Assembly (NCBI GenBank): GCA_025210795.1
Contig: JAOAQZ010000043.1
Span: forward strand, 1 to 64,000
Direction of reading: 5' to 3'
DNA length: 64,000 nt
From: Cohaesibacter sp.
Lineage (GTDB): Bacteria > Pseudomonadota > Alphaproteobacteria > Rhizobiales > Cohaesibacteraceae
A program made the position numbers and the translations under genes. The number at the start of each line of letters is the position of its first letter. Position 1 is the stretch's first letter. Shown here piece by piece: positions 1 to 9,128 of the stretch. The notes beneath the pieces are model-generated. The model searched no databases, was not told the origin of the DNA, and worked only from the letters and a program-made list of their open reading frames with translations.

Positions 1-644
1 ATCAGGATGGCATGCTGAAGAATGCCGAAACCTACGAGATCATGAAGCCTGAAGATGTGGGCGTTGGTGGCACCGATCTGGTGATGGGCAAGCATTCCGG
101 TCGCCATGCCTTTAAAGACAAATTGGCCGAGTTGGGGTATGAGCTGGGCGATAATGCCTTGCAGGATGCCTTTAAACGCTTCAAGGATCTGGCTGATCGC
201 AAGAAACATATCTTTGACGAAGATATCGAAGCTTTGGTGGATGATGAAGTCTCCGCAGCGTCCGAGACGGTCAAGGTGATTGCCCTGACTGTGATTGCCG
301 GAACTGGCGGCTTGCAGAAAGCCATTGTGACTCTGGATATGAATGGCGAACATATCACTAAGGAAGCTACGGGTGATGGTCCGGTTGATGCGACCTTTAA
401 CGCGATCAAGGCGATCTTCCCTCATGAGGCTACTTTGCAATTGTATCAGGTAAGTGCTGTGACGGAAGGAACCGATGCGCAGGCCGAGGTTTCTGCCCGC
501 CTGAGCGAAAATGGCAAAACCGTTACGGGGCGCTCAGCTGATACCGATACAATGGTGGCATCGGCCAAGGCTTATGTGTCTGCGCTGAACAAGTTGATCA
601 CGCGCCGCGAAAAGACCATGCCAGTGGATGAGCTGACAGTTTAA
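1..644 (+). CDS. leuA: 2-isopropylmalate synthase, C-terminal part (5' end outside window)
   Basis: Condenses acetyl-CoA with 2-oxoisovalerate, the first committed step of leucine biosynthesis, in the cytoplasm. The frame is open from base 1 (the first two bases complete a His codon, then Gln-Asp-Gly-Met), so only about the last 213 residues are present. The GKHSGRHAF motif typical of LeuA lies near residue 31 of this fragment. From about residue 85 the sequence matches the C-terminal LeuA dimer/allosteric domain, which binds leucine in feedback inhibition. The gene ends in TAA followed by a strong terminator. The family assignment is secure. The catalytic barrel cannot be checked here. Confidence 0.96.
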   Translation, partial: QDGMLKNAETYEIMKPEDVGVGGTDLVMGKHSGRHAFKDKLAELGYELGDNALQDAFKRFKDLADRKKHIFDEDIEALVDDEVSAASETVKVIALTVIAGTGGLQKAIVTLDMNGEHITKEATGDGPVDATFNAIKAIFPHEATLQLYQVSAVTEGTDAQAEVSARLSENGKTVTGRSADTDTMVASAKAYVSALNKLITRREKTMPVDELTV

Positions 645-670
645 TTATTGTGCTTGCGACAGAGCGATAA

Positions 671-700
671 GAGGGAGGCTTTCGGGCCTCCCTTTTTGTT
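671..700 (+). terminator. Rho-independent terminator of leuA
   Basis: Perfect 7-bp stem GGGAGGC (673-679) / GCCTCCC (686-692) with a 6-nt loop, followed by TTTTT. It lies 27 bases after the leuA stop codon. Confidence 0.9.
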
Positions 701-701
701 T

Positions 702-713
702 GGGTCCTGACCC
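702..713. repeat. Short palindromic element GGGTCCTGACCC, copy 1
   Basis: Arms GGGTC/GACCC around a 2-nt centre, just after the leuA terminator. Its reverse complement, GGGTCAGGACCC, recurs at 31020-31031, and a one-base variant recurs at 13248-13263. All copies sit at gene 3' ends, and the other two contain a stop codon. Confidence 0.5.
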
Positions 714-738
714 TTGCTATAGCTGTCCAACTTTCAGA

Positions 739-1197
739 TCAGACGGGATGATAACCAAGAAGGTGAGAGCAGCAGCTTGGGCAATCTGTGCTGCCAAAGC
801 CGCGAAGCGGATGGGTGAAATCCGGCCTTTGTTGCAGGTGGGTGATGAGGTCGCATTCTGTTGCCCCGATCCAGCCCCAACCATAACGGCGAGTGGCCTT
901 GCAGCTCAAATTGTCGATATGCCAGCGTTTGGTCTTGCTTGCGGCCAGATGGCGCGACAGGCGGGCTTTGAGGCCCCCCGGCCCATTGGCGCTGCCTGCA
1001 TAGACATACCAGCCGGAGGCAAGCATGGTCTTTTGCGGCTTTTCAATGCGGGTGTTACGGGCAAGATAGAGCCAGACCAGATAGCTGCCCGGCATTTCAG
1101 GGCACTGACGGCGATTGCGAAAATATCCCTCAAAATCCGGTTGTGGCAGGCCCAGATTATGCGCTGTGGGCAGGATTATGTCAGTTGCGGTAGACAT
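739..1197 (-). CDS. DUF123 / GIY-YIG nuclease family protein (Uri superfamily)
   Basis: 152 residues from the ATG at 1197. A longer in-frame start at 1320 exists, but the family core begins only after this ATG and neither start has a clear Shine-Dalgarno. The GSYLVWLYL strand, followed by GWYVYAGSA (the GIY-YIG-like signature, with Gly-Ser-Ala), an Arg-rich stretch with RLSRHL, and a late Cys-containing GSTDCPSCCSHL, are typical of DUF123 (COG1833) proteins. These are small putative endonucleases of unknown biological role. An overlapping open frame on the + strand (700-1203) is judged a shadow because it lacks family features. The gene is convergent with leuA and not obviously in an operon. 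Confidence 0.8.
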   Translation of the reverse strand: MSTATDIILPTAHNLGLPQPDFEGYFRNRRQCPEMPGSYLVWLYLARNTRIEKPQKTMLASGWYVYAGSANGPGGLKARLSRHLAASKTKRWHIDNLSCKATRRYGWGWIGATECDLITHLQQRPDFTHPLRGFGSTDCPSCCSHLLGYHPV

Positions 1198-1352
1198 GAT
1201 TAGCAAGAGCCAAATTGTGATGATGCGTGGCGGTGAATTGCGGGAAAAAGTGACCGAATTTATTCGGTTTTGCGGGCTGATTTGATCTGGTTCAAGGTGA
1301 CTTGTGGGGAATGATTGCAAACTTATACATATAATCCAAGGGAGAAGATTTC

Positions 1353-1589
1353 ATGTCTCACGTACCACACGAATTGCACGACGAGTTCCCCGAATATGAG
1401 CAGAAATTGCATGATCTCAAAATGAGCAATGCGCATTTTGCGAAATTGTCCGATGAGTATCATGACGTGAACCGCGAGATCCATCGCATTGAGGCTGAAA
1501 TTGAGCCGACGTCCGACGTCTATCTGGAAGATCAGAAGAAAAAGCGTTTGATGTTGCTCGATGAAATCTCCACCATCTTGCATGCCTGA
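1353..1589 (+). CDS. YdcH family small protein (DUF465)
   Basis: 78 residues, almost entirely helical and highly charged. HxELxxEFPEYxxKIxxLK-type spacing at residues 6-25 and LDEISxIL at the end match the DUF465/YdcH family of small cytoplasmic proteins common in proteobacteria, whose function is unknown. The start is supported by a purine-rich AAGGGAGAAG eight bases upstream. It stands alone: the divergent neighbour lies about 150 bases away on the other strand and the downstream gene is convergent. Confidence 0.88.
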   Translation: MSHVPHELHDEFPEYEQKLHDLKMSNAHFAKLSDEYHDVNREIHRIEAEIEPTSDVYLEDQKKKRLMLLDEISTILHA

Positions 1590-1626
1590 TTAGAGGCTTT
1601 GAGAAATTATCACTTGATTGGGCTGT

Positions 1627-1676
1627 GGGTGACGACCGAGAATGTCGCCCATGGCCTTTTCTTTTGGGCCTTTTTG
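1627..1676 (+). terminator. Probable terminator after the YdcH-type gene
   Basis: Two small hairpins in series: GGGTGAC/GTCGCCC (1627-1650) and GGCC/GGCC around a T-rich loop (1653-1670), the second followed by TTTTT. The stems are modest. Confidence 0.4.
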
Positions 1677-1708
1677 CGAGTGCGGATGTCCATTCAGAGC
1701 GGCAGGAC

Positions 1709-2644
1709 CTAGAAATCCGTTTTGCTGGCAGATGGCCGGTCTTTTTGCTTCATCACTGCATCGCGGTGAATGATATAAAGGGTGGATGCAAAAATAAGCC
1801 CGGCACCAATCCAGACATTGAGCTCTGGCCATTCCCCAAACAGCAAAAAGCCCCAGAAGATGGCATAGAGGAGCCGCATATAATCAAGAGGGGCCATAGC
1901 AGCCGCTTCCCCCACTTTCAGCCCGCGTACCATCGCCCATTGGGCAAAGACGCTCAAGACACCGATCAGGCCCAGCAATTGTAGCTCCAGCCATGTGGGA
2001 GTGATCCAGAAATACCATGTGGGGATGATCAAGGCGATGCCAACCAGCAAGGCCTGATAGGCAACCATAAGGGTGGGGCGCTCATAACGGGACTGGATGC
2101 GGACCACAATCATATTAAGCGCAATGCTGGCCGCCGCTAGCACGGCAAGCCCCACATCCTGGCTGAATTGCAGCCCTTGATCCGGCTTTGCGACGATAAG
2201 AACCCCCGCAAACCCCACGCCCATGGCAAGGCTGCGGCGCAGGCCGATGGTTTCTTTCAAGATAAGAATGGCAAAGATGATGACAAAGAAGCTGCGGGTA
2301 AAGCCAATGGTGGTGGCCATGGCAAGAGGCAGATTGATGATGGAGGTAAAGCCCGCCAGAATGCCCACCAGAGCCAGACAAGAGCGCAGCCCCTGCAATT
2401 TGGGCTTTTTGAGCTTCCAGCTGTCGCTATTAAGGGACAGGAAAACTGGCGCGAGAGTGAGTAGAATAACCACCTGACGAATGCCGATAATTTGCGTCAC
2501 ATGCAGTCTTTGGCCAACCAGCTTGATGAGGGCGGCGGCAATGCCAAAGCAGAATGTTGCAAAAAGCAGAAAGACAGCCCCTTGGGTATTACCCGGCAAG
2601 GCGGAAAAACTGCGTTCAATGTGCTGCACGAGAAGTTTTGGCAT
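1709..2644 (-). CDS. EamA/DMT family transporter
   Basis: 311 residues with about ten hydrophobic segments, arranged as two EamA repeats (roughly residues 22-155 and 165-295), as in the drug/metabolite transporter superfamily. The repeats end with FAGVLIVAKP and IGAGLIFASTLYII, the usual C-terminal helices of each half. Substrate cannot be read from sequence; relatives export amino acids, nucleosides or other metabolites. A second, diverged EamA gene lies divergently at 3023-3940, suggesting an old duplication, though the two are not close in sequence. The tail is short and polar (KQKDRPSASK). Confidence 0.88.
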   Translation of the reverse strand: MPKLLVQHIERSFSALPGNTQGAVFLLFATFCFGIAAALIKLVGQRLHVTQIIGIRQVVILLTLAPVFLSLNSDSWKLKKPKLQGLRSCLALVGILAGFTSIINLPLAMATTIGFTRSFFVIIFAILILKETIGLRRSLAMGVGFAGVLIVAKPDQGLQFSQDVGLAVLAAASIALNMIVVRIQSRYERPTLMVAYQALLVGIALIIPTWYFWITPTWLELQLLGLIGVLSVFAQWAMVRGLKVGEAAAMAPLDYMRLLYAIFWGFLLFGEWPELNVWIGAGLIFASTLYIIHRDAVMKQKDRPSASKTDF

Positions 2645-3022
2645 AGCGGGCTTGTGGCTCAGATTGTGAAAGACTATTGGCTTTGGGATATTCCAGGGTC
2701 AGGCTTTAAAGGCGGTGGTGGCGGGCACCCGATAGATGACAGCCCCTTTGAGGCTGTGATTGCACCAAGGAAGATTGTCTTTGAGGCGGCTTGGCCTGAT
2801 AGGCGTGCCAAGCGGAAAAGACCCGAAGTCTTCAAATCAAGTGGTGCATGAAGATGATAGATCATTTGGTAGCATAAGGGAGGGCTGAATGGAATGGCCC
2901 GCCCCATCGCTTTTTGCAATGGGCGGGTTATGCGCGCTTGTATCCTTTGCCAGAAAAGCCTTGCCTTTATTCTCCATTCATGGCGGTATGGTGGGGTTCT
3001 CTCTCCTAAAGATGCATTCTCC

Positions 3023-3940
3023 ATGTCTTCCTTTGCCGGTATCGGGTTGAAACTGCTTTCAACCTTTCTCTTTGCTATCATGATTGCGATTATCAAATAT
3101 CTGTCGGACACAGTGCCGACCGGTGAGATCGTCTTCTCGCGCTGCTTTTTTGCGCTTATTCCCCTATTGGTTATGAGCATGTTTCAGGGCAATTGGATGG
3201 ATTGCATCCGCACCGAGCGGCCATGGCGCCATGTCAGCCGCTCGCTGGTTGGGGCTTGTGCCATGTTTAACTGGTTCTTGGCGCTGAAATATCTGCCCTT
3301 GCCAGAGGCTACGGCTATTTCCTTTGCTGCGCCCCTGCTGGTTGTTGCCATGGCCGCGATTTTTCTTAAAGAACAGGTGCGCTTTTATCGCTGGACGGCG
3401 GTTGCCATCGGCTTTGTCGGGGTACTGATCATTCTCTATCCTCGCCTTGAAGGGGGAGGGGAAGCAGGCTTTGAGGATACCGCCTTGATCGGGGTGATCT
3501 GTGCGGTGATTGCGACCTGCCTGATGGCGGTTGCTTCCATTTTGGTGCGGCGAATGACCAAGACCGAGAAAAATGCTGCCATTGTCTTTTACTTCTTTGT
3601 CACCACATCATTCTTTTCGCTGGTTAGCCTTTATTGGGGCTGGGTTTTGCCAGATTGGCAGACCTTTGGGCTTCTGGTGCTGTCCGGGATTTTTGGTGGC
3701 ACGGCGCAAATTGCAATGACGCAGGCTTTCCGCCTGACCGAAGCCTCTCTGCTGGCGCCTTTTGACTATTTTAATATGGTCTGGGCTTTGGTGCTGGGTA
3801 TTGTTCTGTTTGCAGAATATCCAAGTGGGGCGGTTATGCTGGGCGGCTCAATTGTTATTCTGGCAGGGCTGTTTGTCATTTTGCGCGAAAGACGCTTGGG
3901 ATTGCCGAAACGGGGTGAGCAGAAAATTCGTCCGGTCTGA
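3023..3940 (+). CDS. EamA/DMT family transporter
   Basis: 305 residues from the ATG at 3023. Upstream in-frame codons from 2894 encode a non-hydrophobic stretch (with RVMRACILCQ) that does not resemble the family, so the shorter start is preferred, although no strong Shine-Dalgarno is visible. Ten predicted membrane segments form two EamA repeats. FVGVLIILYPRLEGGG ends the first half and VMLGGSIVILAGLFVILRE the second. The motif LPLPEATAISFAAPLL is typical of the subgroup that includes RhaT/YdcZ-like and S-adenosylmethionine-uptake-like permeases. The substrate is unknown. It is transcribed divergently from the other EamA gene. Confidence 0.86.
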   Translation: MSSFAGIGLKLLSTFLFAIMIAIIKYLSDTVPTGEIVFSRCFFALIPLLVMSMFQGNWMDCIRTERPWRHVSRSLVGACAMFNWFLALKYLPLPEATAISFAAPLLVVAMAAIFLKEQVRFYRWTAVAIGFVGVLIILYPRLEGGGEAGFEDTALIGVICAVIATCLMAVASILVRRMTKTEKNAAIVFYFFVTTSFFSLVSLYWGWVLPDWQTFGLLVLSGIFGGTAQIAMTQAFRLTEASLLAPFDYFNMVWALVLGIVLFAEYPSGAVMLGGSIVILAGLFVILRERRLGLPKRGEQKIRPV

Positions 3941-4544
3941 GACGTGCGTGGTTTCGCTCACTTGCTTCTTCCCCCTTCAGCTTTTCAGGATGGAAAGCGG
4001 ATCGAACCGGAGTGTGCCATATGCTCCTTACCTTAGGGAATGCATGGATGCCAAAATATTCCGTATTGGCTGTCATTTTACTCGCTTTCACTCGATTTTC
4101 GAGGCCGCAAGGGAACGCTTGTATGGCGACTTTGCGATTCACAGATGATTTTCATCGAGCCAAGGCCAAAAATTACTTGATTTTGTGCGAAACGAAGAAA
4201 GCTAACGGCTGATAGTTATGGAATCTGGGGAAAAGTTTTCCGTAGCACAGAAACCCTAAACGCCTGCAATCTGCACAACCGGTCCCAAATGGGCTTGCAG
4301 ACTAACATATTGTTAACTTTGAAAGAAATGAAATTAATTTAGACCGATATGTTCAAAATTGGCCTTTCAATCAGGGAAAGTTTCAAGCTTGCGCTTTGGC
4401 CTGTCTTGGCAAAGATGTTGTTTTTACAACGAAATTAGCTTCGGGTTCTTGATTTTTTAAAAACAGCTATGGAAAACTTCCCGTCAAATTTGCCGCACAA
4501 AAGAAAACAATTCGGCAAAAAAACTGTTGGACTCTGGAGGGCCT
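3941..4544. other. 600-bp intergenic region upstream of the FadL gene
   Basis: I see no convincing gene. Short open frames here have no recognisable features. From about 4210 to 4530 the sequence turns AT-rich with TTAA words (for example 4313-4316 and 4333-4336), as expected for a promoter and long leader of the outer-membrane protein gene. No terminator for the upstream transporter is obvious. Confidence 0.5.
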
Positions 4545-5837
4545 ATGAAAAGAATGATTTCAAAAACCGGCTTGCTCTGCACTGTAACCAGCTTGATCGG
4601 GCTTGGGGTTTTTGCGGGCAGTATTGAAGAAGCTAAGGCCGGTGCATTTGGTATTCGCGAGCAAAGTGCGATCGGGCAGGGTGTGTCCTTTGCTGGTGTT
4701 GCGGCGACATCAGGCGAATTGTCATCCATGTTCTGGAACCCCGCCACCATTACGGGAGTTGAGGGGACACGAACCGAGTCCATTTACAGCTATATTATGC
4801 CAAGCTCCGAGCTCTCCAATATCACGACTTCTGGCCCTGCGGCACAAGGGGATCCCGGTGATGTAGGTCTGGCGGCTTTCGTGCCCGGTTCTTATGCCAG
4901 CATGCAGATGACAGATAGCCTGTTCCTTGGACTGTCGGTCAATGCGCCCTTTGGGCTCGGGACCAAGGCCAATTTTGGTTCCAAATCCTCCTTCCATTCC
5001 CGCACTGCCGAGATCAAATCGATCGATGTCAAAGCCACAATCGGTTATCGGGTCAGTGAAATGTTGAGCCTTGGGATTGGTCTGGGCGCACAATATATTG
5101 ACGTGCGTATGAATGCCTTTCCTTCCCCTCTGGCCCCTGCCGCACCGCACGAGTTGCTGGGGGATGATATTTCGCCAAACTTTACCGCTGGCCTGAATTT
5201 TACCCCGGTTGAGGGAACGGATATCGGCATTGGTTTTCGCTCAGCGGTGTTTCATACCCTGAATGGGACTGAGCAGCTGCCTCCTACTTCAGCTCTTACT
5301 GGTGTAACCGCAAAACTGACAATGCCGGAGAAAGTCACCATCGGTCTTCGGCAACGTGTTGATGATGCCTTTACGGTGCTTGCCGGGTTTGAATGGACCA
5401 ATTGGAGCCGTATTGGTACTTCTCCCATTGTCGGGTCCAAAGCCGGGACTGCGCTTGTACTGGAATATAAGGATGGTTGGTATGCGTCTCTTGGCGGGGA
5501 ATATGCCTTTGATGATCAACTAACCTTGCGGGCTGGTGTCGGTTATGAACATTCGCCGGTTCAGGATTCCCACCGCAATTTGCGCTTGCCGGATGAGAAT
5601 AGGGCTTGGGTCAGTGCTGGCTTTAGTTATGACGTGACTGATGAATGGGGCATTGATTTTGGATATAGCCACCTGTTTGTCGAAGATGCTGTGGTCCATG
5701 CCAGCAATTCCGGCACAGGGGCAAGCTATCGGGCTGAAGCCGAGAGCAAAGTTGATATCGTCTCTGCGTCGCTACGCTATCAGTGGAAGAGCGAGCCAAT
5801 GTTTGCAGGGGATGATCCGATTGAGAGAAAATATTAA
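4545..5837 (+). CDS. OmpP1/FadL family outer-membrane transporter
   Basis: 430 residues. The start is fixed by a perfect GGAGG at 4536-4540, four bases before the ATG. An in-frame TTG at 4527 lies upstream of that site. A signal peptide (residues 1-33, ending AKA) is followed by GAFGIREQSAIGQGVSFAG, the N-terminal plug/hatch region of FadL-type porins. The Asn-Pro-Ala motif (FWNPATITG) is diagnostic. The rest alternates in beta-strand fashion and ends with LRYQWKSEP and a Tyr as last residue. FadL proteins carry long-chain fatty acids or other hydrophobic compounds across the outer membrane. It is monocistronic, with a strong terminator behind it. Confidence 0.92.
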   Translation: MKRMISKTGLLCTVTSLIGLGVFAGSIEEAKAGAFGIREQSAIGQGVSFAGVAATSGELSSMFWNPATITGVEGTRTESIYSYIMPSSELSNITTSGPAAQGDPGDVGLAAFVPGSYASMQMTDSLFLGLSVNAPFGLGTKANFGSKSSFHSRTAEIKSIDVKATIGYRVSEMLSLGIGLGAQYIDVRMNAFPSPLAPAAPHELLGDDISPNFTAGLNFTPVEGTDIGIGFRSAVFHTLNGTEQLPPTSALTGVTAKLTMPEKVTIGLRQRVDDAFTVLAGFEWTNWSRIGTSPIVGSKAGTALVLEYKDGWYASLGGEYAFDDQLTLRAGVGYEHSPVQDSHRNLRLPDENRAWVSAGFSYDVTDEWGIDFGYSHLFVEDAVVHASNSGTGASYRAEAESKVDIVSASLRYQWKSEPMFAGDDPIERKY

Positions 5838-5881
5838 GCCTGCTTGATTGCGTCTTGCATCAGTGATGTTTGTTAAAAGAG

Positions 5882-5917
5882 AAAAGCCCCCAATTCGGCT
5901 GAATTAGGGGCTTTTTA
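5882..5917. terminator. Bidirectional terminator between fadL-like and cheZ-like genes
   Basis: AAAAGCCCC (5882-5890) and GGGGCTTTTT (5907-5916) pair, extended by AATTC/GAATT around a GGCT loop, with one mismatch. The A-run and T-run make it work for the + strand gene and for the convergent gene ending at 5948. Confidence 0.9.
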
Positions 5918-5947
5918 CTTATGTTTTTGGCTTTGGGCCAATTCTGA

Positions 5948-7612
5948 TTAGCTAAAGTCAATAATCCGCTTGCGCAATGCAGGGCTTTCCTGTGCATCCA
6001 GATCCAGTTTTCCTTGTTCTGTATCAGGTGTTTCCTGGCTGGGAGCATTATCAAGCCCCATGGTTCCTGCAACACGATCCATCTCAGCAGCAACTTTTTG
6101 CATTTCTGCTACCAGCTCATCATTGGCTTCAAGAGAGGGGGCCTCGTTTGATGAGGCAAGGTCGAGTTCATCTGCACCGATCATGTCAAAGTCTAGATCA
6201 AGCTCGTTATCAGATGCCGGGCTGGAATTGGCTTCTTCTTGAGCGTTTGCATCACCTGATGTCTTCGCTTGGAGAAGTTCCTCCTCCATGATTTCGTCAG
6301 CCGACAGATCGCCCGCTTCTAAGGCAGCCATGGAAATCGGATCGCCCTCTACAGAGCTGTCGTCTTCCATCTTGATTTGGGCGGAAGAGGCAAACACATC
6401 TCCTTGTTCGAGATCTTCCAGACTGACGGAATCAGCCCAGTCCAGATCTTCTGTTTCAACCACCTCGATACCATTTTCGGAACGTTCGACCGGTATGGCC
6501 TCTTCTTGTTCATCACTGGAGACCGTTTCAAACATGTCGCTTTCAGCAAGGGCCATGTCTGTTTCAATCGCTGGATCTGCTTCCGCGTTCTCTTCTGCCA
6601 AAGAAGAGCTTTGGAACATAGGAGGGTGGTCTGCGTTCTTGCTGTTTTCGTCTTCGGCGCAAGGGATGATTTCATCTTCTTGCTGTGCTTCTACAGCAAG
6701 GTTGTCGCTCATCTCTTCAGAAGGAGCTGAATCAATGGCATCAAATTTGATTTCATCAAAATTGACGGCGTCTAGTTCAATCTCCGATGGGGTATCTTGG
6801 CTTGGGGTTGGGCTGTCAAACAGGGCGTCGACGTCATTTTGATTGACATCGGCACAAGTGTCAGGCGAGCCAGCGTCAATGGCGTCAAAATCTCCATCGA
6901 ACATGCTATCGACCAGATTTTGATCAACGCCTTCTCCCTCAAGAGCTGGACCATTGAGAAGATGTGCATCCGGGCGATCATCCTCTTTATTCACTGCATT
7001 TTTTTTCAGATCGACTTCATCGCCTTCAAGACCCCAGATGTCAATCATGGTATTGATGCGTTTTTCTACATATTGCATCGCTGACACGATTTTCTGGATA
7101 CGCTGACCTGTCAGATCCTGGAAGGAACAGGCCATATAGATATTGGTCGCTTGTTCATCCAGAGAATTGCAATGGGCCTCGTCCGCGCCTTGTTCGCGCA
7201 AGGTCCAGGCATCTTCCTGAATTTTTTCTGCAGCGCCCAGAATTTCTCCGGTGGCATTTTCCGTTTGGGATACGATAGCATCCAGCTCGTTGGACGCACG
7301 GGCAAAGCGCTCCGTTCCGACACTGTCCTCATGCTTGATCTGGGCGATTTCCAGCTTGGTTTTTTCGATGGACTGGGCAATCTCTGACAAATCGCCTTTC
7401 AGGCGCTCAATCGCCATGCCGGGAGCGTGCTGGCCCACCACAGTTTTTTCCAGTTTATCTATGGCGCCCAATAGGGTATCAGTATCGGCAGTCCGATTTC
7501 TTCGGGCATATTCCGACAAAAACCATCGTCCACGAGCAGTCTCCATGACGGCTGCTTCGATTGCTTGATAATCTTCTTGCCGCAAGGGCGTTGGAGGCGT
7601 CGGTTTGCTCAT
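5948..7612 (-). CDS. CheZ-like protein phosphatase with long acidic tail
   Basis: 554 residues from the ATG at 7612 (an in-frame ATG also exists at 7639; neither has a strong Shine-Dalgarno). Residues 10-190 are helical and carry AMETARGRWFLxEYARRNR-like sequence and then FQDLTGQ at 164-170, the active-site helix of CheZ in which Asp and Gln dephosphorylate CheY-P. After that comes about 350 residues of Asp/Glu-rich, probably disordered sequence. Two short motifs in the tail, DQNLVDSMFDG (230-240) and NQNDVDALFDS (257-267), resemble the CheY-binding peptides of CheZ and FliM. A role in lowering CheY-P is inferred from family. It is not beside other chemotaxis genes here. Confidence 0.82.
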   Translation of the reverse strand: MSKPTPPTPLRQEDYQAIEAAVMETARGRWFLSEYARRNRTADTDTLLGAIDKLEKTVVGQHAPGMAIERLKGDLSEIAQSIEKTKLEIAQIKHEDSVGTERFARASNELDAIVSQTENATGEILGAAEKIQEDAWTLREQGADEAHCNSLDEQATNIYMACSFQDLTGQRIQKIVSAMQYVEKRINTMIDIWGLEGDEVDLKKNAVNKEDDRPDAHLLNGPALEGEGVDQNLVDSMFDGDFDAIDAGSPDTCADVNQNDVDALFDSPTPSQDTPSEIELDAVNFDEIKFDAIDSAPSEEMSDNLAVEAQQEDEIIPCAEDENSKNADHPPMFQSSSLAEENAEADPAIETDMALAESDMFETVSSDEQEEAIPVERSENGIEVVETEDLDWADSVSLEDLEQGDVFASSAQIKMEDDSSVEGDPISMAALEAGDLSADEIMEEELLQAKTSGDANAQEEANSSPASDNELDLDFDMIGADELDLASSNEAPSLEANDELVAEMQKVAAEMDRVAGTMGLDNAPSQETPDTEQGKLDLDAQESPALRKRIIDFS

Positions 7613-7743
7613 GATTTCAGACCGTATTCCTAGTTTCATTGCATGACATGTACTGGAAAATGCACATATAAGTCCCGTCCAGTTATGGGATTATATCATG
7701 CGAATCCTTAACCTTAGTTTATTTTCCGCCGAGAAGAGTGACA

Positions 7744-8958
7744 ATGCAAATAGAAAGAAAAAAGGGATATAGCTGGAAGCTTTCCTTGTTCTTTGGCGGT
7801 ATTTTTATCCCTTTTGGAATATATATCCCCTACTTTGCCGTCTGGTTAAGAGAGCTTGGTTTTGGTGCGCAAGAAATTAGTCTTATCTTGACTATTCCCC
7901 TTATCACCCGTGTTCTCTTTACACCGATTATGGGGGGGCTGGCTGACCGGCTGGGGGATCGGAGCTTTACGCTTAAGCTTTATACAAGTTTGTATCTTGT
8001 TTCTTTTGCAGCCATCTTGCTGGTTGACGATCTGATATGGATTTGTGTGATTATGGTCATCTCCAATCTGTTTCAGTCTGCCATTCTGCCCATTAGCGAT
8101 TCTCTTGCTATGGCTGGTGTCCGCCGTTATGGGCTCGATTATGGGCGCATGCGTCTTTGGGGGTCGTCTGCTTTTATTTTTGCCAATCTTGCAGGTGGGG
8201 CCATAATTGCTCAATGGAGCGCTGATACCATCATCTGGATGATGGTTATTGGCAATATTCTGCAAGCTATGCTGTCTTTCTTTTTGCCGGTTGACCCTCG
8301 GCTTATAGATGGACAAGTGCGGGCCAAACAGGCCAGAATTGACTGGTCAGAGCTTTCGCAATTTGCCCAGCGTGGTTTTTGGGTTGTGCTGATTGCCGCC
8401 TCTCTGCTTCAGGCCAGCCACGCCATGCTTTATGGATTTGGCACAATTTTCTGGCAAGATCTTGGGATTGATGAAAATACCATTGGTGTGCTTTGGGCCG
8501 TTTCGGTGATTGTCGAGATTGGTTTTTTCATGATTTCAAAAAAGATTGCATCTGTTCTCACATGGCAACGTCTGTTCATGATTGGGGCGGCTGGGGCCTG
8601 CTTGCGCTGGGGGCTTTTTCCTTTTGAATTCTCGGTTGAAGGCTATTTTCTATTGCAGATGTTGCATGGAGCCAGCTTTGCTGCCGCTCACTTGGGTATC
8701 ATGTTCTTTCTTAGCGAATTTATTGATGATACTCTTTCGGCAACGGGACAAGGGCTTTACACCATGGCGTCTGGCTTGCTTATGGCGCTTGCAACTATGG
8801 CATCGGGGCAGCTTTATGCTTTGTGGCAGGGAGAGGCCTTTTATCTGATGCTGCTGCTGAGTGTGCTTTCTTTTGTTTTGGTGCTTGGCTCGAAATTGAT
8901 ACGAATTGAGAGAATTGCCCCCTTGCGTGCTTCCCAATCCGACATTTCGGCTGATTAA
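7744..8958 (+). CDS. MFS transporter, MFS_1-like (HcaT/LacY-type) family
   Basis: 404 residues from ATG 7744, with GAGAAGAG just upstream (a GTG two codons earlier is possible). Twelve hydrophobic segments are visible. Opening with LSLFFGGIFIPFGIYIPYF and the loop motif GGLADRLGDR after the second helix match the MFS_1-like/3-phenylpropionate-permease group (nucleoside:H+ symporter relatives). RLWGSSAFI (about residue 138) and GASFAAAHLGIMFFL are also family-typical. The substrate is unknown. It is flanked by the divergent cheZ-like gene and by a 170-bp gap before the lipid transport operon. Inner-membrane location. Confidence 0.87.
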   Translation: MQIERKKGYSWKLSLFFGGIFIPFGIYIPYFAVWLRELGFGAQEISLILTIPLITRVLFTPIMGGLADRLGDRSFTLKLYTSLYLVSFAAILLVDDLIWICVIMVISNLFQSAILPISDSLAMAGVRRYGLDYGRMRLWGSSAFIFANLAGGAIIAQWSADTIIWMMVIGNILQAMLSFFLPVDPRLIDGQVRAKQARIDWSELSQFAQRGFWVVLIAASLLQASHAMLYGFGTIFWQDLGIDENTIGVLWAVSVIVEIGFFMISKKIASVLTWQRLFMIGAAGACLRWGLFPFEFSVEGYFLLQMLHGASFAAAHLGIMFFLSEFIDDTLSATGQGLYTMASGLLMALATMASGQLYALWQGEAFYLMLLLSVLSFVLVLGSKLIRIERIAPLRASQSDISAD

Positions 8959-9128
8959 AGGGGCAGCTTATAAGTCTTCTTGCGGCAAAGCTGTCAGGAA
9001 AATGCTGTCTTGGGATTGGATTTTTGCCCCAGATAAGGCAGTCTAGGCGACGATTTCCAATTTGAGAATTTTGGTGCTTCCTATTATTGTTGCGCCTCAA
9101 GATTTTGATTAAGGACTAAAGCGGCGCA

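Noticed and set aside
700..1203. Plus-strand open frame of 167 codons opposite the DUF123 gene
   Set aside because: No recognisable domain, low-quality composition, and the minus-strand frame has the GIY-YIG-like motif and conserved ending.
4012..4212. 66-codon plus-strand frame before the FadL gene
   Set aside because: No ribosome binding site, no similarity that I recognise, overlaps other equally poor frames.
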